The notes: a model not told the origin generated them from the sequence alone. 64,000 nt of DNA from Fallopia convolvulus (GCA_964016875.1 OZ024728.1:6746272-6810271); one strand, 5' to 3'. Shown: positions 47,299 through 57,940, counted from the first letter of the stretch. Program-made: numbers and translations.

Positions 47299-47318
47299 TT
47301 GGTGCCGTTGCCGGGGAG
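47299..47318 (+). promoter_or_regulatory. Primer-binding site of the gypsy element (tRNA-Asp type)
   Basis: TTGGTGCCGTTGCCGGGGAG lies two bases after the LTR. The plant tRNA-Asp 3' end would pair with TGGCGCCGTTGCCGGGGA, so there is one substitution (T for C at the fifth shared position). Confidence 0.85.
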
Positions 47319-47710
47319 ATTTCAATAGTGCCGAGTTTTGTTCTTTTTACGTTTTTTGGGACTCCGCCGAGTCGGTAACGACTCCTTAGGGTTGGTACCG
47401 ACCCTGCTGGGCAACCCAGTTTCTTTGCTTTTTCTGTTTAGTGTCTAGGTCATTTTCGAGTCGTTAACGACCCTCCCAGGGTCGGTAACAACCCTGTCGA
47501 CAGGTAGTTGTTTCTTTCTTTTTAGTTTCGGTTTTTACGGGATCACTCCAGGCTCCTTACCGACCCTATCCAAGCTCGGTACCGACCCTCGCCGAGAACC
47601 CGTTTTTGCTTTTTGATTTCGTTTTTTGTTTTTGTTTTTGCTTATAGTGTATGCCAGCTGAAGGACGCCGAGTTGTCTCTAATCAAATAAGTAGACCCTG
47701 AACTCGAGCC

Positions 47711-48574
47711 ATGGCTACACATGAAGAACTAGCTAAGCAGATTGCTGAACTCAGTTTAGAGATAGAGGAGATCTAGAGAGAAAGGGAAATCATACCTACT
47801 GAGGCATATGAAGAAGCTAATTACATGTGGGGTCCATATATCAACCAAGATGATACCTTTTATGCAGGGAGGAATTACAACCAGCCCACCTGGGGCAATT
47901 ATGCATATGGCCAATGGAGCCAACCTCCTCAACAAGACCAGTGGGTTCCACCTTACAGACCTCCAGGCCATCAGGAGCCACCATCATGGGTTCAAGGATT
48001 ACAGGAAGGCATTAACGGCGTGACCAACAAAGTTAACGAAGTGACCAACAAGGTTAACGAAGTTCAAGCCAACCTGAACCAACAAAATAAAAGATGGGGA
48101 GAGTTTGATATATGGAAGAAGAGTGTTGATTCCCAACTAGGGAACCTAGCTGCCCAGATTCTAAGACCCCAAGGGCAATTTCCGGGCCGATCCGAGGAAA
48201 ACCCTAGAGGACAAATTGCAGCTATGCACCTCAGAAGTGGCAAGGAGTTGCCAGATCGAGCCAAGCCTAAAGACACTAAGCACGACAACGAAGATGATTC
48301 CCCGGTCAGGCTCGTTATCGACCCCAACAGGGTCGTTAACGAGGCTCCCCAGTTCGATAATGCGCCATCCGTGCCAGGTAAGTCTTCTGAACCAAACTCT
48401 GAGTTCGTTACCGACCTCACCAGGGTCGGTACCAACCCATCTTCACCGATCAACCCTCTTGTCAATTCGGCGGAGCCTCGATCCAGGTCTCTCTCTACCC
48501 CAAGTCCGTCAAAAACTCTAATGATGTCACGGAAGGAAAGTTTAGACGCTTTGTTAAAATTCTTCAAGGGCTAA
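47711..48574 (+). pseudogene. gag remnant of the gypsy element (tail region)
   Basis: ATG 47711 begins MATHEELAKQIAELSLEIEE, then a TAG at 47774, then NYMWGPYINQDD and a 250-codon open stretch (47825-48574). This contains QWSQPPQQDQW, a duplicated GVTNKVNEVTNKVNEV coiled segment, the conserved SQLGNLAAQI and NPRGQIAAMHLRSGKEL of Athila/Tat gag tails, and a palindrome-encoded linker. The large capsid core that normally lies between the N-terminus and this tail is missing, so an internal deletion has fused the two ends. Confidence 0.8.
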
Positions 48575-48609
48575 ATATTTCAATTCCATTTACTGATGCC
48601 CTTAATGAA

Positions 48610-49635
48610 ATGCCTGCCTACGCTAAGTTTTTGAAAGAGATTTTGAGCAGGAAAAGATATATCTCAGAGTTGCATAATGAGGTTCATTCCATAAAGCTCC
48701 CTGAGAAACTCGGTGATCCAGGTAAGTTTGTAATTTCAATTGGTATTGGGACTCACCGTTTTAAAGCTCTATGTGATCTAGGTGCCAGTGCTAGTTTATT
48801 ACCATTATCTATCTGGACCAAGGTTAACATGGGACCCCTAGAGCCTGTGAAGATGAATCTTTATATGGCGAATGGATCATGTGTCAAGGCAACCGGAGTC
48901 GTTGAGGATGTACCCATTCAAGTTGGCAAATTCTTCGTCCCAAACAACTTCATTGTGCTAGATATGCCAGAGGACCCTGCGGTGCCAATCATTCTGGGAA
49001 GACCATTCTTAGCCACCACAAGGGCACGTGTATATGTCAGAAAAGGACTTCTCACGTTTGATATTGGAGAAGAGAAGGTCGAGTTTCAATTCAACACACC
49101 GATAAGCGAAGTGGCTAGTTGTAGTATTGAAGAGTCTACCGACCCACCTTGGCTCGGTAACGACCCCTCCCTGAGTACAACAACGAGAAAAATCAAGGAT
49201 GTCACATCTACTGAGGAGCTTACCGACCCCCCATGGGTCGATAACGACCCCTATCTGAAGGACTACGAAGCTAAAGGTGTATCCACGCACGACATCGAGC
49301 CACTTCCAGATGCAAAAGGGTCGTTAACGACCCTCTACACCTCGATAACAAGCCACTTCCCGAATGACCCTGGTGAGTTTTCTTGTTCTTATCCAATCAA
49401 TTTTGGTCATGATCCTTTCTCCTATCCTTGTTCTATATTAGATCCTACTGTTAGTACTATGAAGGAGTCGAAACCTCCTTGGTTGTCGGACTATACTAAC
49501 CCTGTTGTAGGATTACCAAGTATACTTATTGATGATCGAGGACCAAATATTTTAGAGAGAAGCTATGATGTTTTCAGGCTAAGTATGGGGTTTCTTATGA
49601 TCCTTTCGATACTGGATGGCAGCCGCCCTAGGTAA
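48610..49635 (+). CDS. Retropepsin-like aspartic protease of the gypsy element
   Basis: A 341-codon frame. KFVISIGIGTHRFKALCDLG then ASASLLPLSIW supplies the catalytic D-x-G-A-S motif (CDLGAS as in Athila/Tat proteases), and VPIILGRPFLATTRARV is the second conserved (ILGRPFL) strand. Residues ~180-230 hold two palindrome-derived repeats (TDPPWLGNDP, TDPPWVDNDP) absent from normal proteases. The frame then runs into low-complexity linker and stops without reaching RT. It follows the gag tail after a stop; read-through or frameshift would be required for a fusion. Confidence 0.85.
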   Translation: MPAYAKFLKEILSRKRYISELHNEVHSIKLPEKLGDPGKFVISIGIGTHRFKALCDLGASASLLPLSIWTKVNMGPLEPVKMNLYMANGSCVKATGVVEDVPIQVGKFFVPNNFIVLDMPEDPAVPIILGRPFLATTRARVYVRKGLLTFDIGEEKVEFQFNTPISEVASCSIEESTDPPWLGNDPSLSTTTRKIKDVTSTEELTDPPWVDNDPYLKDYEAKGVSTHDIEPLPDAKGSLTTLYTSITSHFPNDPGEFSCSYPINFGHDPFSYPCSILDPTVSTMKESKPPWLSDYTNPVVGLPSILIDDRGPNILERSYDVFRLSMGFLMILSILDGSRPR

Positions 49636-51408
49636 GGCAAGGTAAGTTCGTCGGGCTAATGATGTAAAAAAATAAGCGCTTACGGGAGGCAACCCGCTTT
49701 TAGTTTCCTCTTTTTGTTTTTGCTTTCTTAGATCTTTTTGCTAGCTTTCTTTTGACTTGTTTTTAGGTTAGATTAGTGTAGTAGGATAGAAGTTTTTCTA
49801 AAGTGACTCAGGTATAAAGAAGAAGAAGAAGTGCTAAGAAGACGAAAATTAAGAAGATTCGGTGTACAAGCACGCAAGCTCGGTAACGACCTCCCCAGGG
49901 TCGGTACCGACCTCTACCAAACCGAAGAGAAATTCAGCAAACTCCTCAGTGATCAATGGTTTCAAACAACTTCAGTTTTATTTTGTGAGTTCCCTTTTCC
50001 TTATTCTCTTTATTTCTATGTTTTAAACAGTGAGGACACTGTTTGGTTTAAGTATGGGGTATGGGAAAAGGTAACTCAGTTTTGTGTCAGTTTTTGCGTC
50101 TTTGTTTTGTGTTTTTAGGATTGATAATATTCCACTTAGATATCCTATGATATGCTATAACTTGCTTGATCATGTAATTCCTTTAGCATGTTTGGATAGC
50201 TTTGCCTAAATCAGGTTGAAATTTGTTTTTCTGTGGATATTTAGCATGTGATGAAATTGAGTACATATGATCTTAGGTAGAAGTGACGAAATCCAACAAA
50301 ATAATTACCTTGTGAGTTGTTTTTGGCCTTATAGGGAGAACATCAAAAATCCCTCTTCTTTTCTTGTGTGATTTACTCTCCTTATGCATATTATCTCTTG
50401 TCATTCATATGGTTATCTATTTCTTGAAACCTATATGAGATATTAGTTCATTGCATGTGAAATCATATGATGGAGAACTTATTTCTTTAAGCCATTTTTT
50501 ATCCTCTCTTTTTATCTACCTTACATTATCTTCTTTTTGAAGCCAATTTGAGCCTTAGCCTTTTATTTTTAGCTCCACAAAATTATTCCCTAGCCGAGAT
50601 AAGCTTGACCCTATCCGGGGATTAGGACTTAGTATTGGTTGTTATGATTTTGTTGAGTGAGTTGTGTTGGTTCAAGTGTGGGGTAATGTTGGATTGGGTA
50701 AAATGAAAGGTCTTGCAGTTTATTATGTAAAAGGAGTTTGGTTCCTTGAATGCACTTGCAAAGAAAGAAAAAAAGAAGAGAAAAAGAGCTGAATAGTGAA
50801 AGTGTGCATGAGCCAAAATTTCCTTGTTGTTTGTAAGCAAGATAAATGGGTAAGAGAGTGTGCATGTTGTTGAGTGAGTTTGGTATATTGTTTTTATGAG
50901 AGTTTTGGATGTATATGTGAGTTTTTAGGAGTCTTTGATTCCCGAATATTATTAGCACCACATAGCCAAAATTTTCCACGCCTTATTGTCTTTACCAAGC
51001 CCCATTACAACCCGGCCGAATGGAAGCTTCTATGAAGTTTTTCATTGAGCCTAAGTTCTCTTGATGATTTTTATGTGTTTTGACATCTCGGGTGGAGAGT
51101 TTGGTGATATAAGTAACAATGACTATGTTGATTTTTGTATATTGGATTGAGTTGAGAGTTGTTATTCAAAGCCCAAACACTTGAGAGTTGAGAGAAATAC
51201 ATATCCCTCGTGAGGTTGGATTTTTAGTTGCTTTTACTTGAGATTGATCATATATGTGTAATGACGTTAGATTCACTTGTCTATCTATTTCTACTTGTGC
51301 TTTGATGTTGCTTTTTGATAAAGTCATTGACTTGATATATGTGTTGATGGTTTTGGTTGATGTCTTGTTGATTGCTTGAGCACAAGCAAGTCTAAGTATG
51401 GGGTATTT
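49636..51408 (+). other. 3' non-coding region of the gypsy element
   Basis: 1.77 kb without polymerase sequence. It includes GGGAGGCAACCCG (49686), one palindromic module (49878-49915), a short 95-codon frame of no recognisable family (49831-50118), and three occurrences of an AAGTRTGGGGTA phrase (50049, 50673, 51394), the last just before the 3' LTR and likely the polypurine tract. Confidence 0.75.
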
Positions 51409-52699
51409 TGATGTCCGCTTTTTAGTCATGTTTTTAGGGTGTGTTTTTAGTGTGTTTGAGTCTTTTTCTTTAGTTTTGTATTTTGTTTTGAGTCGTTTAT
51501 GTGACTTTTTGTATTTCTTTAAGATATGGAGTCTACATAAGCTTTGGTGGTGTTTTGTAGGTTTTTAGAAGCTATTTGGAGCACTTTTGAGGAAAAGAGC
51601 GAAACCGAAGAGAAGCACTTAAGGAAGAGCTCAAGGAACGAAGTTCATGAAGACATTGAAGATCAAGTTTGAGCTTGGAAAAAGATAGAGAAATTCGTTA
51701 CAAGAACATAGGAAAAAGAATCGAGTCAAACGGAGTTGTAACGAATCCTCTACGCAAATTTTACTCTAAGTTGTTCGAAGTGATAAACAGGGTCGTTAAC
51801 GAGGTACCGCGAGAAGCAGCGTGTCCGAGTCGGTGCTATTAATGGGCTTTTATCCTATTTCCTTTTATGTTATTAGATAGATAGAAGAGATATATTTTAT
51901 TAGAAGATATTATTTCCTTATAGTTAGATTTAAGATAGATTTATTTTCTTAAAGATAGATTTAAGATAGAATAGTTTCTCTATAAATAAACTTGTCCTCT
52001 CTTTAGTTTTCTAATCAATGAAGTAAGGGAGAGAGAGGAGGCGTGTGAGAAGGGAAGACGAGTGGGATTTGTGAGAAGAACTATCGCTTGGATTCGGTTG
52101 TAAGCTTTTCTTTTTTATTTAATTTAGTTGTTTTTAATTATGCTTTGTGAGTAGTCTTCCTCTCTAAGGTTGGGGTTGAACCCAACAATAGTTGTGCATT
52201 CTTGTTTATGATCATGTTTTGATTTTTTTTATTGCATGAATCTATTCTCTTGCTCTTAATCCTTGAAACGAAAGTTGATAGGAATTTCTCATTCATAGTT
52301 GAAACGAAAGTTGAAACCTTGAATAAGAATAGTCAAATTAGGGTTTTGAAGTGAAAGCGGATCAATCCTAGTTGAAGTAGAAGAGATTAGATAGTAAGTT
52401 TATTGATAGGACGAAAGTTGATTGATTTACTTGCTTTAGTTGACGAAAGTTGACACCTTTATGTGATAAAAGCATGATCTTTATGTTTCATAGCGTTTGG
52501 CATGCATAATTGTTGTTGTGGGGATACCTTTACCTTAGAATCTCTCTCTTTCTTGTTAAAACCCTTACTTTTGTTGATTGCTTGCGTGATAAGTTACAAA
52601 ACTTGATACTGACTTTCTCCCTGCGGACGAACCTGACCCTGCTATACAACAGCGGGGTCTTGATATAAATTTATTTGTTGTCAAGAAACCCTCTCAACA
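51409..52699 (+). repeat. 3' LTR of the gypsy element
   Basis: Same length and ends as 46006-47296. Contains the palindromic word at 51789-51810 and the TATAAATA box near 51981. Followed by the second gatac. Confidence 0.93.
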
Positions 52700-52704
52700 G
52701 ATAC

Positions 52705-53040
52705 CAGGTGGATTTTCTAGTAAACAATTGTTAAATTGGAAATCAAACATCATCACTCAAGATGAAAACCATAAATCCTTCAATTACATAAGGTCATCAG
52801 TTTACACACACACACACACACACAAAGAGAAGGAGATTAACGATACTTAGCTCCATTCTCACTCAATGAATTACAACCCAAACTGGAAGAAACAAAGACA
52901 TATGACTGGTCTAAGACAAAACCGATTCATTTTGTTATATAAAGATAAACCACTAAACCGGCTATAAAGAAAGAATGTAAATCACTAAAGCAAACTTTCT
53001 CGGTTATATGTGGGAGTGAGATCCTTGAATTAAAGTTGAC
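52705..53040 (-). mobile_element. Remnant LTR of an older element, disrupted at its PBS
   Basis: Read on the minus strand, the sequence contains TTATATAACAAAATG (TATA-like, 52933-52947), then about 200 bases further ends GAAAATCCACC directly before TGGTATCAGAGC (split by the gypsy insertion). A CA microsatellite is at 52807-52824. The far LTR border is uncertain. Confidence 0.45.
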
Positions 53041-53109
53041 AAATTCCACGCTAGGCTCCAACTTGCGGACCTATCAAGTCATCATTCCCACAACAAAGCT
53101 TTGTTCTAA

Positions 53110-53660
53110 GCGCCATCAGGGAGCGTGTCACCGACTAATGGGAGGGTTGCTGCATCATCGGTGACCCCGACTATCTTGAAGATTCGAATAAATGTATCCA
53201 ACAACGAATGCAACTATAAGTGTAATTGCAACCCCAACCCCCTATGGGAGGGTTGTTGCATCATCGGTGACCCCGGCTATCCTGAAGAATCGAATATAAA
53301 GGTATCCAACAAAGAATACAACTATCAGTGTAATTGCAACCCCAACCCCCAGCAATATGGGAGGGTTGTTGCATCATCGGTGACCCCGGTTATCCTGAAG
53401 AATCGAATATAATTGTATCCACCAACGAATACAACTATAAGTGTAATTGCAACAACAACAACCCCCCAACAATGCCGACCTGTCAAGTCCTCATTCCCAC
53501 AGCAATGCTTTGTTCTAAGTGCTAACGGGGAGCGTGTCACCGGCTGATGGGAAGGTTGTTGCATCATCGGTGACCCAGGCTACCATGAAGAATCGAATAT
53601 AAATGTATCCAACAACTAATACAACTAAAAGTGTAATTGCACCCCCCCCCCCCAAACAAT
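53110..53660. repeat. ~105-110-bp tandem sub-repeats at the start of the array
   Basis: Segments beginning GGGAGGGTTGYTGCATCATC and continuing GGTGACCCCGRCTATCYTGA, AATCGAATATAAATGTATCC, AACAACGAATACAACTATAA and GTGTAATTGCAACCCC start at about 53140, 53246, 53356 and 53550. Later units of the array have only one or two copies. Confidence 0.85.
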
Positions 53661-53773
53661 TATGAGGGAAGGGAAGTGCGGGTTGATGTCTCCATTGCAA
53701 CATAAAAATGTTAGAACATAGATTAGTGAAGAATAATATATGTACGGACAAATCAAACAAAGAAGAGAAGCAT

Positions 53774-53977
53774 TTATGTACGAACAAAGCCACGAGGAAA
53801 GGCATATTGCCGGTGTTGGTCTCCATTTTTGATCGAAATGAGAGATCGAAAGTGCTGATATATGCATATATCGAAGGGCCCGATTAATGAACCGCCGAGA
53901 GTGGGTGAGCATGTGCGCTGAGGAGGAGGAGGATTGCGTGCTGAGGAGGAGGAGTCACACGCTTCTATTTTACACAT
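53774..53977 (-). CDS. Hypothetical small ORF repeated in the array (copy 1)
   Basis: 67 codons with SSSSARNPPPPQRTCSPTLG and GSLIGPFDICIYQHFRSLIS. Copies occur at 55209-55412 (nearly identical), 56351-56782 (extended and open for 143 codons) and 58044-58376 (110 codons). Family unknown. In unit 3 the frame continues through a poly-G-encoded Gly run into a hydrophobic segment ITLIVVFVVGYIYIQFF and ends GVIDNATTLSSAGDTLPAGA. The first array segment encodes this tail several times over. Variation of the C tract changes frame between copies. Whether any copy is expressed is unknown. Confidence 0.3.
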   Translation of the reverse strand: MCKIEACDSSSSARNPPPPQRTCSPTLGGSLIGPFDICIYQHFRSLISIKNGDQHRQYAFPRGFVRT

Positions 53978-54255
53978 TTTACTATTAACATATAAATTTA
54001 CTTTTTAAGTATTAGCAAATTAGCAATGGCCCGTGCAGCCCAGATTAAGAGTGAGAGTGTGCAAATGGGTCACAATATTTATGTGTTAGGGTAACCAGTG
54101 TCCATCTACATAGATCCACAACAATAGCATCCCAAAGAATAAATAATTTCGATTCATTTTCAAAACAAAAAAAATAAAGTTTGGGACAATTCTACATTGC
54201 TTGCACTATCAAAGATCTATAAATTTTCATTCATGTCTCCTATATTGTTAATAAA

Positions 54256-54500
54256 TACTCTCTCCGTTAAAAAATACATGATGTTTTAAGATTTGTCTCT
54301 AAAATTAAGAAAGGATGTATTTTGACCTAAATACCCCAAAATCTTGTGAAGATCTTGCCTTTTCTATTTTATATGGTTATTATTCTTTTTAAAAAAATGA
54401 GGATAATATTGAAAAAATATGGTAAATTATGTCAAACATTAAGTATTATTGAACAAGAAAATCGATCTAAAACATCATATATTTCTGAACGGAGGGAGTA
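54256..54500. mobile_element. Stowaway MITE in array unit 1
   Basis: Ends TACTCTCTCCGTTAAAAAAT and, inverted, TACTCCCTCCGTTCAGAAAT, with TA borders and inner foldback (CATGATGTTTTA / TAAAACATCAT). Present at the equivalent place in all four units. Confidence 0.85.
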
Positions 54501-54969
54501 AGTTCTAAGGAACTATCTTGATCAGGGAATGTACATCATGCATCCTCAATAAGAAGGATATTTCTTCAGGGTTTTCCACAACGCACTCAATGTCTCCAAA
54601 GTATTATTCCACATGTGGTTACACAATCTCACCACTATCTTCTTTAGTTGCTCTTTCCTACTCCGTATTTAGGAAGAATAATGCAATTATACATGGAAGG
54701 CGGAAGCAAACGACTATACCAACCAAACGTGTCTTCGCATTTGTCAAGTTAGTACAAAAATTCTCAAAGCTACAACATATAAAAAGTTGGTCTTAACAAA
54801 CAATATAGTTATAGTCCACCAAATACAATAATGAAACACATTACCACCAACGAATACAACTGTTAGTGTAATTGCACCCCCCCCCCCCCAGCAATGTCCA
54901 CCTATCAAGTCCTCAATCCCACAACCATTATTTGTTCTAAGCGTCAACAGGGAGCGGGTCACCGGCTGA

Positions 54970-56385
54970 TGAGAGGGTTGTTGCATCATCGGTGACCCCG
55001 ACTATCCTGAAAATCCGAATATAAATGTATCCAACAACGAATACAACTATAAGTGTAATTGCAACCCCCCCCCCCCCCCCCCCCCCCCCAACAATTATGT
55101 GGGAAGGGAAGTGCGGGTTGGTGTCTCTATTGCTGCATAAAAATGTTTGAACATAGATTAGTGAAGAAGAATATATGTACGAACAAATCAAACAAAGAAG
55201 AGAAGAATTTATGTACGAACAAATCCACGAGGAAAGGCATGTTGTCGTTGTTGGTCTCCGTTTTTGATCGAAATGAGAGATCGAAAGTGCTGATATATGC
55301 ATATATCGAAGGGCCCGATTAATGAACCGCCGAGAGTGGGTGAGCATGTGCGCTGAGGAGGAGGATGATTGCGTGCTGAGGAGGAGGAGTCACACGCTTC
55401 TATTTTACACATTTTACTATTAACATATAAATTTACTTTTTAAGTACTAGCAAATTAGTAATGGTCTGTGCAGCCTAGATTAAGAGTGAGAGTGTGCAAA
55501 TGGGTCACAATATTTATGTGTTAGGGTAACCAGTGCCCATCTACATAGATCCACAACAATAGCATCCTAAAGAATAAATAATTTCGAATCATTTTCAAAA
55601 CAAAAAAAATAAAGTCCGGGACATTTCTACATTGCTTGCAATATCAAATATCTATAAATTTTCATTCATGTCTCCTATATTGTTAATAAATGCTCCCTCT
55701 GTTCAAAAATTCATGGTGTCTAAGGATTTGTCTCTAAAATTAAGAAAGGATGTATTTTGATTTAAATACCCCAAAATCTTGTGAAAATCTTGCCTTTTCT
55801 ATTTTATATGGTTATTATTCATTTTAAAAAATGAAGATAATATTGAAAAAATATGGTAAATTATGTCTAACATCAAGTATTATTGAACAAGAAAATCGAG
55901 CTAAAACATCATGTATTTTTGAATAGAGGGAGTAAGTTTCAAGGAACTATCTTGATCAGGAATGTACATCATACATCCTCAATAAGAAGGATATTTCTTC
56001 AGGGTTTTCAACAACACACTCAATGTCTCGAAAGTATTATACACAATCTCACCATTATCTTCTTTTTAGTTGCGCTTTCCTACTCCGTATTTTGGAAGGA
56101 TGATGCAATTATACATGGAAGGCGGAAGCAGACGACTATACCAACCAAACATGTTTTCACATTCGTGAAGTTAGTACAAAAATGCTCAAAGCTACAAATA
56201 TAAAAAGTTGGTCTTAACAAACAATATAGTTATAGTCCACTATATACAATAATGAAACACAATAGCAGCAACGAATATAACAATAAGTGTAATTGCACCC
56301 CCCAACAATGTCCACTTGTCAAGTCCTCATTCCCATAACAATACTTTGTTCTAAGCGCCAGCGGGGAGCGTGTCACCGGCTGATG
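54970..56385. repeat. Tandem array unit 2 (~1.42 kb)
   Basis: Same landmark order as unit 1, with a 23-base C run (55067-55089), the frame 55209-55412, and a Stowaway MITE at 55691-55934. It differs from unit 1 by scattered substitutions and small indels, and lacks the extra sub-repeats. Confidence 0.85.
55691..55934. mobile_element. Stowaway MITE in array unit 2
   Basis: Counterpart of 54256-54500. The left end is degraded to TGCTCCCTCTGTTC; the right end is AATAGAGGGAGTA. Confidence 0.8.
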
Positions 56386-56782
56386 AGAGGGTTGTTGCAT
56401 TATCGATGACCCCGACTATCCTGAAAAATTGAATATAAATGTATCCAACAACGAATACAACTATAAGTGTTATTGCACCCCCCCCCCTCCCAACGATTAT
56501 GAGTGAAGAGAAGTGCGGGTTGGTGTCTCCATTTCTGGATAAAAATGTTAGAAGATAGATTAGTGAAGAAGAATATATGTACGAACAAATCCACGAGGAA
56601 AGGCATGTTGTCGTTGTTGGTCTCCGTTTTTGATCGAAATGAGAGATCGAAAGTGCTAATATACATATATTGAAGGGCCCGATTAATGAACCACCAAGAG
56701 TGGGTGTACAGGTGCGCTGAGGAGGAGGAGGATTGCGTGTTGAGGAGGAGGAGGAGTCACAATCCGATTCTATTTTACACAT
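56351..56782 (-). CDS. Hypothetical small ORF repeated in the array (copy 3, longest)
   Basis: 143 codons joining the Ser/Pro-rich amino part (DSSSSSTRNPPPPQRTCTPT) to a probable transmembrane helix (ITLIVVFVVGYIYIQFF) and the GDTLPAGA end. Because only this copy is open throughout, it is the best guess for the ancestral reading frame. Alternatively it is open by chance, since the C-run length happens to keep frame. Confidence 0.3.
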   Translation of the reverse strand: MCKIESDCDSSSSSTRNPPPPQRTCTPTLGGSLIGPFNICILALSISHFDQKRRPTTTTCLSSWICSYIYSSSLIYLLTFLSRNGDTNPHFSSLIIVGRGGGAITLIVVFVVGYIYIQFFRIVGVIDNATTLSSAGDTLPAGA

Positions 56783-57940
56783 TTTACTATTAATATATAA
56801 ATTTACTTTTAAAGTACTAGTAAATTAGCAATGGCCCATGCAGCCCATATTAAGAGTGAGAGTGTGCAAATGGGTTACAATATTTATGTGTTAGGTTAAG
56901 CAGTTTCCATCTACATAGATCCACACCATTATCATCCCAAAGCATAAATAATTTCGAATCATTTTCAAAACAAAAAAAATAAAGTCTGGGACATTTCTAC
57001 ATTGCTTGCCCTATCAAAGATCTATAAATTTCTTTTCATGTCTCCTGTATTGTTAATTAATACTCCATCCTTTCAAAAATACATGATGTTTTAGGATTTG
57101 TCTCTAAAATTAAGAAAGAATGTGATTTGACTTAAATACCCAAAAATCTTGTAAAGATCTTGCATTTTCTATTTTACATGGTTATTATTCTTTGGGTTTG
57201 GCTAATGTGTGCCCATGGACACTCAATAACAATACTAGTTTTGGGAATTATTTTGAAAATATTGTCTAAATAAGAATTAATGAACCCTTTAAAAAAATCA
57301 AAAGTAATAAACAATATCTAGATTTACCAAGATTAGAATTCTTATTGTGTGCCCATGGGCACACGTTAGAAAATCCGTTATTCTTTTTAATTAATGAGGA
57401 TAATATTGAAAATATATGGTAAATTATGTCAAAATCAAGTATTATTGAACAAGAAAATCGAGCTAAAACATCATGTATTTATGAATGGAGGGAGTAAGTT
57501 TTAAGGAACTATCTTGATCAGGGAACGTACGTCATGCATCCTTAATAAGAAGGATATTTCTTTAGGGTTTTCAACAACGCGCTCAATGTCTCGAAAGTAT
57601 TATTCCACATGTGGTTACACAATATCACCATTATCTTCTTTAGTTGTTCTTTCCTACTCAGTATACATGGAAGGCGGAAGCAGACGACTATACCAACCAA
57701 GCATGTTTTCGCATTCGTCAAGTTAGTACAAAAATTATCAAAGCTACAACATATACAAAGTTGGTCTTAACAAACAATATAGTTATAGTCCACCAAATAC
57801 AATAATGAAACACATTACCAACAACGAATACAACTATAAGTGTAATTGCAACCCCCTAGCAATGTCCACCTGTCAAGTCCTCATTCCCACAACAATGCTT
57901 TGTTCTAAGCGCCAGCGGGGAGCGTGTCACCGGCTGATGA
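56385..57940. repeat. Tandem array unit 3 (~1.56 kb, with MITE insertion)
   Basis: As units 1 and 2, but its Stowaway copy (57061-57496) is enlarged by a 184-bp MULE-type MITE. Subtracting that and its TSD gives about 1.36 kb, in line with the other units. Confidence 0.85.
57194..57377. mobile_element. MULE-type MITE, 184 bp, 9-bp TSD ttattcttt
   Basis: Ends GGGTTTGGCTAATGTGTGCC and, inverted, CGGATTTTCTAACGTGTGCC, both followed by CATGG. The perfect 9-mer ttattcttt flanks it (57185-57193, 57378-57386). It is inserted inside the Stowaway of unit 3 only and is related to 4442-4603 (shared CTAA...TGCCC termini). Confidence 0.93.

Larger units (their letters stand above)
46387..51810. repeat. 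Dispersed palindromic module GGTCGTTAACGACC / GGTCGGTACCGACC
   Basis: About eleven modules of 20-40 bp: 46387-46407, 47369-47404, 47458-47494, 47551-47590, 48310-48345, 48401-48438, 49135-49168, 49218-49251, 49318-49350, 49878-49915, 51789-51810. Most pair an element centred on GTTAAC or GTAAC with one centred on GGTACC or GATAAC, spaced by 8-14 bp (for example TCGGTAACGACCTCCCC then AGGGTCGGTACCGACC). They occur in LTR, leader, gag tail, protease ORF and 3' non-coding region. Inside coding sequence they are read as TDPPWLGNDP, TDPPWVDNDP, VTDLTRVGTNP and VIDPNRVVNE. Confidence 0.85.
46006..52699 (+). mobile_element. Ty3-gypsy-type LTR element, non-autonomous (gag tail and protease only)
   Basis: LTRs are 46006-47296 and 51409-52699 (1291 bp each) with TGATG...CAACA ends. 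By eye they differ at roughly 20-25 positions, so the insertion is fairly recent. The TSD gatac is at 46001-46005 and 52700-52704. The PBS TTGGTGCCGTTGCCGGGGAG (47299-47318) matches the tRNA-Asp type used by Athila/Tat-like gypsy elements with one mismatch. A purine-rich AAGTATGGGGTATT precedes the 3' LTR. Only a gag tail and a protease are present; RT, RNase H and integrase are absent from the 4.1-kb interior. GGGAGGCAACCCGCTTTTAG at 49684 is a phrase common in the 3' regions of such elements. It resembles the terminal-repeat-with-gag (TR-GAG) class. Confidence 0.92.
53540..54970. repeat. Tandem array unit 1 (~1.43 kb)
   Basis: Landmarks in order: GGTTGTTGCATCATCGGTGA, a poly-C tract (53641-53653), a minus-strand frame (53774-53977: MCKIEACDSSSSARN, TLGGSLIGPFDICIYQ), GTGAGAGTGTGCAAATGGGT, a Stowaway MITE (54256-54500), CATGGAAGGCGGAAGC, and a second poly-C tract (54885-54897). 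Confidence 0.85.

Noticed and set aside
48064..48567. 167-codon minus frame opposite the gypsy gag tail
   Set aside because: It mirrors the coding strand; the plus frame has the conserved NPRG..A..LRSGKEL motif.
52807..52824. CRISPR-like or regulatory repeat
   Set aside because: Plain CA microsatellite; CRISPR is not expected in a plant nuclear genome and no spacer-repeat pattern exists in the window.
53334..53525. Plus-strand frames in the array (Asn/Cys/Pro-rich)
   Set aside because: They read the ~105-bp sub-repeat and C tracts in the other orientation and are not consistent between units.
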